Numbered from the stretch's first letter, positions 26,645 to 36,435 are shown. The stretch is DNA of 37,213 bases from an uncultured Bacteroidota bacterium (GCA_902511755.1 CABXGL010000007.1:22501-59713); one strand, 5' to 3'. Notes: generated from the letters alone by a model not told the origin. Program-made: numbers and translations.

Positions 26645-29155
26645 ATGAGTGAAGGAGAAAAATTAATCCCAGTAAACATTGAAGATGCCATGAAATCAGC
26701 TTACATTGATTATTCAATGTCTGTAATAGTTTCAAGAGCTCTTCCTGATGTGAGAGATGGTCTTAAGCCAGTTCATAGGAGAGTCTTATATGGCATGCAT
26801 CAATTAGGTTTGAGAGGATCTAGTAAATTCAAAAAATCAGCATTTATTGTTGGTGAGGTTTTAGGAAAATATCATCCTCATGGTGATTCCTCTGTCTATG
26901 ACACTATGGTAAGAATGGCTCAAGAATGGAGTCTTAGATATTTATTAGTTGATGGTCAAGGTAATTTTGGTTCAGTTGATGGAGATAGTCCTGCTGCAAT
27001 GCGTTATACTGAAGCCAGAATGCAAAAAATTTCTGAAGAAATGGTTGCGGATTTAGATAAAGAAACAGTAGATCATCAGCTAAATTATGATGATTCTATA
27101 ATGGAGCCTACTGTATTGCCTACTAAGATTCCTAGTTTATTAGTCAATGGTGCATCGGGGATTGCTGTTGGAATGGCAACTAATATGCCTCCTCATAATT
27201 TATCTGAAGTTATTAATGGAACAATTGCTTTTATAGAAAATAACGAGATAACAATTGATGAATTAATAGAGTTTGTTAAAGCTCCAGATTTTCCTACTGG
27301 AGGAATTATTTATGGCTATGATGGTGTTAAAGAAGCTTTTCATACTGGTAGAGGTAAAATTGTTATGCGTGCAAAAGCTGAAATTGAAGAAGTTAATGGC
27401 AGAGAATGTATAATTGTTACTGAAATACCTTACCAAGTAAATAAAGCAGAAATGATTAGGAAAACTGCTGAAATGGTTAATGACAAAAAAATTGATGGTA
27501 TTTCAACAATTAGGGATGAATCTGATAGAAAAGGAATGAGAATTGTTTATATTCTTAAAAGAGATGCTATTCCTAATATAGTTTTAAATACGCTTTATAA
27601 ATATACCCCTTTACAATCTTCATTTAGTGTAAACAATATAGCATTAGTTAAAGGAAGACCTCAAATGCTAAATTTAAAAGAAATGATCAGTCATTTTGTT
27701 GATCATAGACATGAAGTTGTAGTTAGAAGAACAAAATTTGAATTGAAAAAGGCAGAAGAGAGAGCACATATATTAGAAGGTTTAATAATTGCTTCTGATA
27801 ATATTGATAAAGTTATAAAATTAATTAGATCTTCTTCTAACGCTGATCAGGCTAAAGAAAAATTAATTGCAGCATTTAAGTTAAGTGAAATTCAATCTAA
27901 GGCAATTGTTGAAATGAGATTAAGACAATTAACAGGCTTAGAACAGGATAAACTTAGATCAGAATTTGATGATTTAATGAAAACTATTAAAGATTTAAAA
28001 GATATTCTTGATAGTAAAGAAAGAAGAATGAGTATTATCAAAACAGAACTTTCAGAAATTTTAGAGAAGTATGGTGATGAAAGAAGATCTGTTATTGAAT
28101 ATTCTGGAGGAGATTTAAGTATTGAAGATATGATTCCTAATGAGAAAGTAGTTTTGACTATTTCTAATGCCGGTTATATTAAAAGGACTCCCCTGGTTGA
28201 GTATAGAACACAGCATAGAGGTGGGGTTGGTCAAAAAGCATCTACAACAAGAAACGAAGACTTTTTAGAACATTTATTTATAGGCACTAATCATCAATAT
28301 ATGTTGTTTTTTACTCAAAAGGGGAAATGTTTTTGGATGAGAGTTTTTGAAATACCTGAAGGAAGTAAAACTTCAAAAGGAAGGGCTATTCAAAATTTAA
28401 TTAATATTGAACAAGATGATGAAGTAAAAGCATTTATATGTACTCAAGATTTAAAAGATGAAGAATATATAAATAGTCATTATGTAATTATGGCTACCAA
28501 AAAGGGCCAAGTTAAAAAAACCTCTCTTGAACAATATTCAAGGCCTAGGTCAAATGGTATTAATGCTATAACAATTAAAGAGAAAGACGAATTATTAGAG
28601 GCTAAACTTACAACTGGAAATTCACAAGTTCTAATAGCAGTCCAATCTGGAAAATGTATTAGATTTGAAGAGAGTAAAACCCGGCCAATGGGTAGAAATG
28701 CATCTGGTGTTAGAGGTATAAGGCTTAAAGATGAAAGTGATGAGGTTATAGGTATGATTTCTGTTAATGATATGGATAGTGATATTTTGGTTGTTTCAGA
28801 AAATGGTTATGGAAAAAGATCTAGTTTAGATGCATATAGAATAACTAATAGAGGAGGAAAGGGAGTAAAAACTATTTCAATTACCGAAAAAACAGGAAAA
28901 TTAGTATCTCTTAAGAATGTTAATGATAATGATGATTTGATGATCATAAATAAGTCTGGAATTGCAATTAGAATGGAAGTAGCATCACTAAGGGTTATGG
29001 GTAGAGCTACACAAGGAGTTAAATTAATTAATTTAAAGGAGAATGACTCAATTGCTGCTGTGGCTAAGGTAGTTCACGAGGAAGATGATGTTAAAGATTT
29101 AGAGGATATTGAAGTTGATATTATTGAAGAAAAATTAGATAAAGAAGAAAAATAA
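26645..29155 (+). CDS. gyrA: DNA gyrase subunit A
   Basis: An 836-residue type II topoisomerase subunit that cuts and rejoins DNA to introduce negative supercoils with GyrB. The catalytic tyrosine is Tyr121 in AMRYTEAR. The quinolone region reads [10 protein letters not shown] with Ser82 and Asp86, the residues linked to drug sensitivity, so no resistance substitution is seen at these sites. The C-terminal pinwheel starts near residue 500; the expected GyrA box QRRGGKG appears as QHRGGVG (about 523-529), and a similar TNRGGKG occurs in a later blade. The acidic tail ends in a lysine- and glutamate-rich stretch. A TPR gene follows after 12 bases. Confidence 0.95.
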   Translation: MSEGEKLIPVNIEDAMKSAYIDYSMSVIVSRALPDVRDGLKPVHRRVLYGMHQLGLRGSSKFKKSAFIVGEVLGKYHPHGDSSVYDTMVRMAQEWSLRYLLVDGQGNFGSVDGDSPAAMRYTEARMQKISEEMVADLDKETVDHQLNYDDSIMEPTVLPTKIPSLLVNGASGIAVGMATNMPPHNLSEVINGTIAFIENNEITIDELIEFVKAPDFPTGGIIYGYDGVKEAFHTGRGKIVMRAKAEIEEVNGRECIIVTEIPYQVNKAEMIRKTAEMVNDKKIDGISTIRDESDRKGMRIVYILKRDAIPNIVLNTLYKYTPLQSSFSVNNIALVKGRPQMLNLKEMISHFVDHRHEVVVRRTKFELKKAEERAHILEGLIIASDNIDKVIKLIRSSSNADQAKEKLIAAFKLSEIQSKAIVEMRLRQLTGLEQDKLRSEFDDLMKTIKDLKDILDSKERRMSIIKTELSEILEKYGDERRSVIEYSGGDLSIEDMIPNEKVVLTISNAGYIKRTPLVEYRTQHRGGVGQKASTTRNEDFLEHLFIGTNHQYMLFFTQKGKCFWMRVFEIPEGSKTSKGRAIQNLINIEQDDEVKAFICTQDLKDEEYINSHYVIMATKKGQVKKTSLEQYSRPRSNGINAITIKEKDELLEAKLTTGNSQVLIAVQSGKCIRFEESKTRPMGRNASGVRGIRLKDESDEVIGMISVNDMDSDILVVSENGYGKRSSLDAYRITNRGGKGVKTISITEKTGKLVSLKNVNDNDDLMIINKSGIAIRMEVASLRVMGRATQGVKLINLKENDSIAAVAKVVHEEDDVKDLEDIEVDIIEEKLDKEEK

Positions 29156-29167
29156 AAAAATAAAAAC

Positions 29168-30445
29168 ATGAAAAATTTATTAACATTTATCTTACTTTTT
29201 GTAACCTTTTTAGGTTATAGTCAAAAGAAAGAATTAAGAAGTGCACAAAAGCTTTTAGATGAAAGTTTTTATAATGAAGCTTTAGATGTGTTATCTAAAA
29301 TTGAAGGATTAATTTCAAATTCTGACCAAAAGTATCAGGCTCAGTATTATTATTTACTTGGTTGGGCTAATAAGGGTGATGGGAATTATAATGAAGCTGT
29401 TTCATTATTAAGAAAGTCTATTAAATTAGATAAGACTGAGAAGTATAAAGAAAATGCTAATATTTTAATTGAGAATGTTCTAATTGATTTAATTAATTCT
29501 GCAGTAGAGGATAATAAAGCCGAAGATTTTAAGAGTGCGACTAAAAAGTTATACGATGCTTATTTGTTTAATCCTAATAAAATTGATAATAAAAACTATT
29601 TATATTTTGCTGCTTCAAGTGCAGTTAATGGAGGTGATTTTAAGACTGCATTGGAATACTATAATAAGTTGAAAAAGATGGGTTATACAGGTGTAGTATC
29701 AGAATATTTTCTAACTCCAGTTAAAAAAGACTCCGAAGGAAACCTTATTGGTGATGAAGAAAAAGTAAGTGAAACTGAATATAATCTTCTTAAATCTTCA
29801 AAAGATTATACTAATCCAAGAGTTGGAAAGACAGAGTCAAGACTTCCTGAAATTGTAAAAAATATAGCTTTAATTTATGTTCAAACTGGTGATAATGAAA
29901 AAGCAATATCTGCAATTAAAGAAGCTAGAGAAATTAATCCTGATAATATTAATCTTCTTTTATCAGAAGCAGATTTATATATGAGAATTGGAGATAAAGT
30001 AAAGTTTAAAACTTTAATGCAAGAAGCCATAGGTAAAGACCCAGATAATGCTATACTATATTATAATTTAGGAGTAATTAATGTAGAGCAAGGCCTTTTT
30101 GAAGAAGGTATGACATATTATAAAAAAGCTTTAGAATTAGATCCAACATACGCTGCAACATATCTTAATTTAGTCGGATTAATTTTAGAGGGAGAAGCTG
30201 CTCTAGTTGAAGAAATGAATGAGTTAGCAACTTCAAATAAAAGAAGTGATTATGAGAGATATGATCAGCTTAAAGAAGAAAGAGAAAAATTATATAAATC
30301 ATGTTTACCTTATTTAGAAAAACTAATTGAAATAGATCCAAAAAATATTGAGGCTTTAAAAACAGCAAAGAATATTTATTATACTGTAGGTGATAATGAA
30401 AAGTTTAAATTAATTAGTGCTAGGATTGAAGAATTACAAAACTAA
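29168..30445 (+). CDS. Exported tetratricopeptide repeat protein
   Basis: A 425-residue protein with a signal peptide ending around LGYSQ (residue 19). TPR units are visible at about residues 55-90 (YLLGWANKGDGNYNEAVSLLRKSIKL), 230-265 and 296-335 (YYNLGVINVEQGLFEEGMTYYKKALELDP). A further helical stretch lies toward the end. TPRs bind partner proteins; which partners is unknown. The link to gyrA (12-base gap) is common in flavobacteria and probably reflects co-transcription rather than a shared role. The stop codon overlaps the convergent NlpC/P60 gene by 4 bases. Confidence 0.88.
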   Translation: MKNLLTFILLFVTFLGYSQKKELRSAQKLLDESFYNEALDVLSKIEGLISNSDQKYQAQYYYLLGWANKGDGNYNEAVSLLRKSIKLDKTEKYKENANILIENVLIDLINSAVEDNKAEDFKSATKKLYDAYLFNPNKIDNKNYLYFAASSAVNGGDFKTALEYYNKLKKMGYTGVVSEYFLTPVKKDSEGNLIGDEEKVSETEYNLLKSSKDYTNPRVGKTESRLPEIVKNIALIYVQTGDNEKAISAIKEAREINPDNINLLLSEADLYMRIGDKVKFKTLMQEAIGKDPDNAILYYNLGVINVEQGLFEEGMTYYKKALELDPTYAATYLNLVGLILEGEAALVEEMNELATSNKRSDYERYDQLKEEREKLYKSCLPYLEKLIEIDPKNIEALKTAKNIYYTVGDNEKFKLISARIEELQN

Positions 30446-31182
30446 TAACTTCTAAATTCTATTAGTTTATGAGTAAGTTTCTTTGTTTCTGAATTAATAA
30501 TCCCTTTTTGATTTAATTTATCAATCCTGATTTTACCAAAAGCGTGAATAATTTTATCTTTATTTAACATTATACCAACGTGAGTAACCTTATTATTATT
30601 TTCTCCAAAAAAAGCTAAATCCCCATTTTTTAAGTCATTATTTTTTATTTTTTTTCCTTGTAATGATTGCTCACTTGCATCTCTTTTTATTTTAATACCA
30701 TTTATTTTATAAACTATCTGTGAAAATCCAGAGCAATCAATTCCAAAAGGAATTCTACCTCCCCATAAATATGGAGAATTTAAGTATTGTTTTGCTGTTT
30801 GAATGATGTTTGATTTTATTAAGAGAGATGATTTTCCAATATATTTTGATTTTAATTGATTACAAGAACTTATTAGGCTTCCAATTGGAATTAAAGTTTT
30901 TTCATTGTCTTTATCTATTATATAACCATTTATATCAATGCAGTAAATAGAATTGTTTGATTTTATACTATTGAATATTTTTTTATCTATAAAATTAATT
31001 TGAGCATTGTTTACCCATCCTTCATATTTATCATAATAATTTGAAATCTTTGACCATTTGTCTCTTTTTTCAATTATAGTAAATATCTCTCCATATAATA
31101 TCTGTGTTACTAATTCATTTGTACTATGAGGATTTTTTCTTACAGGAAGAAAACTTAATTCACAAACACCAAAATGTTCCAT
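30442..31182 (-). CDS. C40 (NlpC/P60) peptidase with bacterial SH3 domain
   Basis: A 246-residue cysteine peptidase. Residues 1-65 form an SH3b domain (LPVRKNPHSTNEL to GWVN), a second SH3-like stretch covers about 75-110, and the NlpC/P60 domain runs from about 125. The catalytic residues are Cys150 (GIDCSGF), His201 (THVGIM) and probably His213 (HAFG). There is no signal peptide, so the protein looks cytoplasmic. That fits the dipeptidyl-peptidase VI/YkfC type, which cuts gamma-D-glutamyl-diamino acid bonds in recycled cell-wall peptides. The role in wall recycling is inference. The gene stands alone, divergent from the HD phosphodiesterase gene. Confidence 0.88.
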   Translation of the reverse strand: MEHFGVCELSFLPVRKNPHSTNELVTQILYGEIFTIIEKRDKWSKISNYYDKYEGWVNNAQINFIDKKIFNSIKSNNSIYCIDINGYIIDKDNEKTLIPIGSLISSCNQLKSKYIGKSSLLIKSNIIQTAKQYLNSPYLWGGRIPFGIDCSGFSQIVYKINGIKIKRDASEQSLQGKKIKNNDLKNGDLAFFGENNNKVTHVGIMLNKDKIIHAFGKIRIDKLNQKGIINSETKKLTHKLIEFRSY

Positions 31183-31245
31183 TTTATTATTTAATTTTAA
31201 TTGTTAAGTACTTGTATTATACAAACTTTTAAATAAATATTTTTA

Positions 31246-31253
31246 TACTTTTG
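31246..31253 (+). promoter_or_regulatory. Candidate -7 promoter element (TACTTTTG) for the HD phosphodiesterase gene
   Basis: TACTTTTG matches TAnnTTTG and lies 15 bases before the ATG at 31269, giving a leader of only about ten bases. A 13-base palindrome (TTGTATTATACAA, 31212-31224) lies 21 bases upstream and could be an operator. No TTG is found at the standard -33 spacing. Confidence 0.45.
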
Positions 31254-31268
31254 AGTTAATACAGATAA

Positions 31269-33281
31269 ATGAAAGATAAGTTAAATATTTTTTTTAAACT
31301 CCAATCTCAGGTTTATAGAATTGTCCTTTTTTTACTCTCTGTTTCTTTAATAGTTTATTTAATTCCAAAAAAAGGAAAATTTCAATACGATTTTAAAGAA
31401 GGAAAACCTTGGAAGTATGAAACTTTAATTTCACCATTTGATTTCTTAATTCAAAAGTCTGAATCTGAAATTAATTTTGAAAAACTTTTAATTTCAAAAA
31501 ATGCTATTAAGTATTTTACTAAAGATTCAAATGTTTCAGATTCTATAATTTCTCTTGTTAATGTAAAATTTAATGATTCTTTTCCAAATTTATCCCAACA
31601 AGCACAACAAGCCAAAGAAATAATTAATAATATATATAATCCAGGTTTGGTAAATAATTCTATTGAAATAGAAATGGATTCTATTTTTTTAGTTTCTAAA
31701 ATAGATAAGATTAAAATCAAATATGATCAGTTAAATAAAACTAATGATTACAAGATTGATTCAATAATTTATAATTCACTTGAAGATTCAATTCAATTCC
31801 ATGCATTTTTAAAAGATATTTTGATTCCTGATGTAATATATGACGAAAAAACTACCAATAATAGCTTAAACGAACAGTTAAGTCAAATTTCATATTCTAA
31901 AGGATCAGTAAGTAATGGAGTCAGAATCATATCGAGAGGAGAAATTGTAGATGCTGACAAATTGGGGATTTTAATTTCTTTAAAAATGAAATTTGAATCA
32001 CAATTATGGTCAAAATCAAATTTTAATTGGATAACCTTAGGATATTCTATAATTGTTCTAATTACTTTGTTTTTCTTGTTATTATTTTTAAAGAAAAATC
32101 GTAATAGTATCTATCTGAATAATACCAAAATTACTTTTGTTTTTATTATAATCTTGATATTTATTTCAATAACCCTAACAGTTTTTAAGTATCAGCCGGA
32201 TTATATTTATGTTGTTCCTTTATGTTCTATTCCTTTGCTTTTGAGAGCTTTTTTCGATTCAAGATTAGGCCTTTTTGTACATGTTCTTACATTATTAATA
32301 TTAGGTTTTATTGTGCCAAATAATTTCGAGTTTTTATTTTTGCATACTATTGCAGGTATTGTCACAATTTTAACTCCTTCAGATTTATATCAAAGGGCTA
32401 ATTTGTTTATATCAGTATCTATAATTACCAGTGTTTATATTCTTTCTTATTTCTCTATTTCTATAATTACTAATGGAGATATAAATTATATAGATTTAAA
32501 CATTCCGTTATTGTTTATTTTTAATGGTTTGGCAACTCTATTTGTTCATCCTTTAATCTATATTTTTGAAAAGATATTTGGATTAGTCTCTGATGTTTCA
32601 CTGTTAGAGCTTACAAACACAAATTCTAAGCTATTAAAAGATCTCTCAGAAAAGGCTCCAGGTACTTTTTATCATTCATTAGCTGTATCAAATTTAGCAG
32701 AAGCTGTGGCAACTCAAATTTCTGCAAATGTAATGCTTGTTAGAGTTGGTGCTTTATATCATGATATAGGTAAAATGAATAATCCTAATTATTTTATTGA
32801 AAATCAATTAAATTCCTTTAATCCTCATAACGATTTAGAACCTTTAAAGAGTGCAAAAATAATTAAAGATCATATTTCAAATGGAATTGAAATTGCAAAA
32901 AAAAGTAGGCTTCCTGATCGAGTTATTGATTTTATTAGAACTCATCATGGCACTTCTATGATTAGATTTTTTTATGATAAGGCGATTAAATCTAAAGCAG
33001 ATTCTAATGAGTTTGATTTTCGTTATTCTGGTCCTAAACCCTTTTCAAAGGAGACTGCAATAGTTATGATGGCTGACAGTATTGAAGCTGCTTCAAAAAG
33101 TATAAAAGAACCTAATATAAGGTTGATAGAAAAATTTGTGGATAAAATAATTAATACTCAAATAGAGGATAATCAATTTGAAAACTGTAATATCACTCTA
33201 AAAGAATTAAATCTAACTAAAAAAATATTAAAGGAAAAATTAAATAACATTTATCACTTAAGGGTTGAATATCCTGATTAG
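31269..33281 (+). CDS. 7TM-HD family phosphohydrolase, PgpH-like (c-di-AMP phosphodiesterase)
   Basis: A 670-residue membrane protein. One membrane helix at about residues 16-32 leads into an extracytoplasmic domain (about 35-255, 7TMR-HDED type). Several membrane helices follow to about 440, then a cytoplasmic HD domain. Metal-binding motifs are YHSLAVSNLAE, LYHDIGKM, the DHISNGIEIAKK helix, THHGT and MMADSIEAASKS. PgpH of Listeria, with this architecture, hydrolyses c-di-AMP to pApA, so this protein probably lowers c-di-AMP in response to an outside signal. It is divergent from a cell-wall peptidase gene and followed 32 bases later by a sulfur-metabolism gene with its own promoter. Confidence 0.9.
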   Translation: MKDKLNIFFKLQSQVYRIVLFLLSVSLIVYLIPKKGKFQYDFKEGKPWKYETLISPFDFLIQKSESEINFEKLLISKNAIKYFTKDSNVSDSIISLVNVKFNDSFPNLSQQAQQAKEIINNIYNPGLVNNSIEIEMDSIFLVSKIDKIKIKYDQLNKTNDYKIDSIIYNSLEDSIQFHAFLKDILIPDVIYDEKTTNNSLNEQLSQISYSKGSVSNGVRIISRGEIVDADKLGILISLKMKFESQLWSKSNFNWITLGYSIIVLITLFFLLLFLKKNRNSIYLNNTKITFVFIIILIFISITLTVFKYQPDYIYVVPLCSIPLLLRAFFDSRLGLFVHVLTLLILGFIVPNNFEFLFLHTIAGIVTILTPSDLYQRANLFISVSIITSVYILSYFSISIITNGDINYIDLNIPLLFIFNGLATLFVHPLIYIFEKIFGLVSDVSLLELTNTNSKLLKDLSEKAPGTFYHSLAVSNLAEAVATQISANVMLVRVGALYHDIGKMNNPNYFIENQLNSFNPHNDLEPLKSAKIIKDHISNGIEIAKKSRLPDRVIDFIRTHHGTSMIRFFYDKAIKSKADSNEFDFRYSGPKPFSKETAIVMMADSIEAASKSIKEPNIRLIEKFVDKIINTQIEDNQFENCNITLKELNLTKKILKEKLNNIYHLRVEYPD

Positions 33282-33294
33282 TTATGTATTTTTG
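33265..33294 (+). promoter_or_regulatory. Bacteroidota-type promoter (TTG-N19-TAnnTTTG) for the persulfide dioxygenase gene
   Basis: A -33 TTG at 33265-33267 and a -7 TATTTTTG at 33287-33294 are separated by 19 bases, the optimum for the main sigma factor of Bacteroidota. It lies at the very end of the preceding HD gene, with the -33 box inside its coding sequence. The TTG start codon follows 20 bases after the -7 box. This is the best promoter match in the window. Confidence 0.65.
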
Positions 33295-33313
33295 TTTTTT
33301 TAAAAAAATATAA

Positions 33314-34696
33314 TTGACAGTAAAACAAATTTATACAGGTTGTTTAGCACAAGGAGCTTACTTTATCGAAAGTAATGGTGAAGCTGCTGTGATAGACCCT
33401 TTAAGAGAAGTTTCAGATTATATAGAGCTTGCAAAAGAATCAAATGCAAAAATTAAATATATTTTTGAAACTCATTTTCATGCAGATTTTATTAGTGGAC
33501 ACTTGACCTTAGCAAAAGAGACGGGTGCTTCAATTATTTTTGGACCTGAAGCAAAACCTGGTTATAATTGTGTTATAGCTAAGGATAATCAAGTTTTTAA
33601 AATTGGAAGTATATCAATATCAGTCATTCATACACCAGGTCACACCATGGAAAGCTCTTGCTATCTTTTAAAAGATGAAAATAAAAAGGATTATTGTTTA
33701 TTCACTGGAGATACTTTGTTTTTAGGAGATGTTGGCAGACCAGATTTAGCTCAACAATCCCTAAATCTTTCAAAATATTTTTTAGCAGGAATTCTCTATG
33801 ATTCTATTAATAATAGAATAAAGCCATTATCTGATGATGTTTTAATTTATCCTGCCCATGGTGCAGGGTCTTCATGTGGTAAAAATATGATGAAGCAAAC
33901 TGTAGATACTTTAGGAAATCAGAAGATTGTTAATTATGCATTAAATGGATCTTTAGATAGAGATGGTTTTATAGATGAGTTAACCAATGATCTAGGAAAA
34001 CCACCTATGTATTTTCCTTCTAATGTAAAACTTAATCAAGATGGATATTCAGATTTTAATAATGTTTTAGAAAAAAACTTAAAACCTATTTCTGTTGAAG
34101 ATTTTAAAGCTTTGTCTATTAATAAAGATTTTGTTGTTTTAGATGTAAGAAATCAAGATGTTTTTAGATTAGGGTTTATTCCAGGATCTATTTTTATAGG
34201 TTTAAATGGTAAATTTGCACCATGGGTTGGATCTATTTTAAAAAATATTCATACTAAGATATTAGTAGTTTGTGAAAGTGGTAAAGAAACGGAAACAATA
34301 ACTAGATTGTCTAGAGTTGGTTTTGATAATGTTTTGGGTTATCTAGATGGAGGTTTTGATTCATGGAAGAAATCAAATGAAGAAATAGATTATATAAATT
34401 CTGTTTCAGCATATGATTTAAAAGAAATTATTAATTCTGATATTGATTTATTAGATGTAAGAAGGGAGAATGAGAGAGAAAATGGTTTTTTACAAAATTC
34501 ATTAAATATTCCTCTAAATATATTTGAATCTAAGATAAAAATATTAGATAAATCAAGAAAATATTATATTCATTGTGCTGGAGGATATAGAAGTATGATT
34601 GCTTGTTCTATTCTTAAAAGAATGGGTTTTAATTCACTTTTTGATATTAAAGGAGGCTTTGCGCAAATAAGAAAATCAGAATTAGAAATTGTTTAG
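33314..34696 (+). CDS. Persulfide dioxygenase-rhodanese-rhodanese fusion
   Basis: A 460-residue cytoplasmic protein starting with TTG; an in-frame TAA sits directly before it, and the sequence from the first residue (QIYTGCLAQGAYFIES) is already family-conserved. Residues 1-230 are an ETHE1-like metallo-beta-lactamase fold with THFHADFISGH, HTPGHT and TGDTLFLGDVGRPDL. Such enzymes oxidise glutathione or other persulfides to sulfite. Two rhodanese domains follow: the first with CESGKE, the second with the active-site loop CAGGYRS. The fusion can pass sulfane sulfur between active sites, so it likely detoxifies sulfide and persulfide. A rhodanese lipoprotein gene follows 3 bases downstream. Confidence 0.91.
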   Translation: MTVKQIYTGCLAQGAYFIESNGEAAVIDPLREVSDYIELAKESNAKIKYIFETHFHADFISGHLTLAKETGASIIFGPEAKPGYNCVIAKDNQVFKIGSISISVIHTPGHTMESSCYLLKDENKKDYCLFTGDTLFLGDVGRPDLAQQSLNLSKYFLAGILYDSINNRIKPLSDDVLIYPAHGAGSSCGKNMMKQTVDTLGNQKIVNYALNGSLDRDGFIDELTNDLGKPPMYFPSNVKLNQDGYSDFNNVLEKNLKPISVEDFKALSINKDFVVLDVRNQDVFRLGFIPGSIFIGLNGKFAPWVGSILKNIHTKILVVCESGKETETITRLSRVGFDNVLGYLDGGFDSWKKSNEEIDYINSVSAYDLKEIINSDIDLLDVRRENERENGFLQNSLNIPLNIFESKIKILDKSRKYYIHCAGGYRSMIACSILKRMGFNSLFDIKGGFAQIRKSELEIV

Positions 34697-34699
34697 TTA

Positions 34700-35068
34700 A
34701 TGAATAGGTTACTATTAATAATATTATTATTTATTTCTTGTGAAAACAATAAAGGAGAATTCCAGTTGCTGGAATATCAATCCTATAAAAGTCATATAGA
34801 AAATAATTCCGTTCAGTTATTTGATGTTAGAACACCTGAGGAATACAATTTAGGTCACATTAATGGGGCAGTTAATATTGATTTTAAAAATGAAGAGATT
34901 TTTTATAGAGCTTTTGAAAAATTAGATAAATCTAAGCCAGTTTATCTATACTGTAGATCAGGTAACAGAAGTAAAAAATCTGCTGATATATTAATTGAGC
35001 TTGGATTTTCTAAAGTTTATGATTTAAAGGGTGGTTTTATTGAGTGGAATTTAAACGAGCTCAAATAA
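34700..35068 (+). CDS. Rhodanese-domain lipoprotein
   Basis: A 122-residue exported protein with a lipoprotein signal ending at Cys14 (LFISC). One rhodanese domain fills the rest: LFDVRTPEEYNLGHI, then the active-site loop YCRSGNRS with catalytic Cys85, and a closing LKGGFIEWN. Rhodaneses move sulfane sulfur between thiols. As a lipoprotein it would act in the periplasm or on the outer membrane, complementing the cytoplasmic fusion encoded just before it with a 3-base gap. The two are very likely one transcript. It converges with the methyltransferase gene after a single base. Confidence 0.9.
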   Translation: MNRLLLIILLFISCENNKGEFQLLEYQSYKSHIENNSVQLFDVRTPEEYNLGHINGAVNIDFKNEEIFYRAFEKLDKSKPVYLYCRSGNRSKKSADILIELGFSKVYDLKGGFIEWNLNELK

Positions 35069-35069
35069 A

Positions 35070-35687
35070 CTATTTTTTCGTTCCTGTAACTACCAAAGTT
35101 CCTTCCCAATCCTTTGTTTTTCCAACTTCCCAGGATTCTACATTTTTAAATCCAGCATCTAAAAACATTTTTTTCCATTCTGATTTAGAAATTAGGTTCA
35201 TGATGCTAACGTTTGTTTTTTCAGGCCAATCATGTGATGATGGATTTTCTTTATAGAAGTCAACGCCAATTATTAATCTTCCATTATTATTTAACCAATT
35301 ATTATAAAAATTTTCTATTACTAGTAATGGATTTTCAAAATAATATAAAACCTCCATAGAATGTACAACATCCTTTTTTGAATTAGGTTTCCATGTTAAT
35401 AAGTCAGAACAATCATATTTGTTTAATGAATCTATACTTTTAGCTTTTTCTATCATTTTTGTTGATCCATCAACTCCATTAGAACTAAAACATGTTTCCA
35501 TTTCAGAAACCATTCTAACAACCCATCCTGTTCCACATCCTGCATCAATGAAAGTAAAATCTTCCAAATCTTTTAGGGCATAATCCAACATGTTTTTTAC
35601 TGAGTGCATATGGTTTTTCTCCATTCCATCATCTTTTCCACTTATTACCCAATCACTAAATATTTCGATAGGATGTTTCTTGATCAT
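35070..35687 (-). CDS. Class I SAM-dependent methyltransferase
   Basis: A 205-residue soluble methyltransferase. The SAM-binding loop is FIDAGCGTGW (about residues 46-55), followed by GVDGSTKMIEKA (motif with the acidic ribose ligand) and VHSMEVLYYFENP (post-motif II). No membrane segment is present. The substrate is not readable from sequence. Its ATG follows directly on the TAG of the upstream TMEM164-like gene with no spacer, so the two are tightly coupled. A small-molecule or lipid substrate shared with that membrane protein is a reasonable guess, no more. Confidence 0.85.
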   Translation of the reverse strand: MIKKHPIEIFSDWVISGKDDGMEKNHMHSVKNMLDYALKDLEDFTFIDAGCGTGWVVRMVSEMETCFSSNGVDGSTKMIEKAKSIDSLNKYDCSDLLTWKPNSKKDVVHSMEVLYYFENPLLVIENFYNNWLNNNGRLIIGVDFYKENPSSHDWPEKTNVSIMNLISKSEWKKMFLDAGFKNVESWEVGKTKDWEGTLVVTGTKK

Positions 35688-36410
35688 CTATGTTTTTGTT
35701 TTAGTAAAAAATAGGTAACTCAAGTAAAATAAAATTAAAATAAAAAATTCCCAATTTATTATGTAAAATGGCCACTCGCCAAATATTAATGGATTTTTAA
35801 TATCAGGAGCCTCAACTAAATACATGTAATTTGATCCTATTTTAAAATTTAATGGCATTATTATTAACATTAAAATATTTAAAATTACTAATACCCTTAA
35901 CCAAGAGAAATTAGATAATTTATATCCCAAATGATAAAACATAAATAAAGGAATAAAAATTATAGTTCCATGACTTGTATAATATTGTATATACTTAAAC
36001 ATACTTCCATCGTAATCATTTATTTGTGCTGTTAATATTGCCATTAATCCTCCCCAAAAACCACAATAAAATAAAAATTCAAATAATTTTTGATTTTTTG
36101 GAATAAAAAGAATAAAACACATAATTAAATTGGTAATACCACAAAGGTGCAAAGGCAAGTCTTCATAAATATCCCAATTTCCATTATTATAGTCTATTAT
36201 ATGATTTGATGCAGTTATAATTAATGTAATTACACAAATTATCTTTGCCATCTTTAATTTTTTATCCATTTCAAGTACTCTCCCTAACCATAAAAAACAT
36301 ACAATTAATAAGGATGTAATTATTAGATTTCTTATTCCTTCGTAGGACATTAAGTCTATTATGTAAGGAGGATATTGGATAAACATGCTTTTTAAAATAG
36401 ATATATTCAT
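35688..36410 (-). CDS. TMEM164/YwaF (TIGR02206) family membrane protein
   Basis: A 240-residue protein with about seven membrane helices. The conserved LPLHLCG motif (about residues 84-90) is the hallmark of the YwaF/TIGR02206 family, which also contains human TMEM164. NYMYL followed by a proline-containing stretch and EWPFYIINWEF fits the C-terminal family pattern. TMEM164 has been reported to act as an acyltransferase forming ether phospholipids, with the cysteine involved; whether bacterial members do this is unknown. The gene sits 25 bases after the end of the large upstream gene and abuts the methyltransferase gene. Confidence 0.82.
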   Translation of the reverse strand: MNISILKSMFIQYPPYIIDLMSYEGIRNLIITSLLIVCFLWLGRVLEMDKKLKMAKIICVITLIITASNHIIDYNNGNWDIYEDLPLHLCGITNLIMCFILFIPKNQKLFEFLFYCGFWGGLMAILTAQINDYDGSMFKYIQYYTSHGTIIFIPLFMFYHLGYKLSNFSWLRVLVILNILMLIIMPLNFKIGSNYMYLVEAPDIKNPLIFGEWPFYIINWEFFILILFYLSYLFFTKTKT

Positions 36411-36435
36411 ATTCTTAAAAGTAATTAATTTATTC

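Noticed and set aside
35044-35256. 70-codon plus-strand open frame at the end of the rhodanese gene
   Set aside because: It is antisense to the methyltransferase C-terminus and overlaps the rhodanese stop; no independent coding sign.
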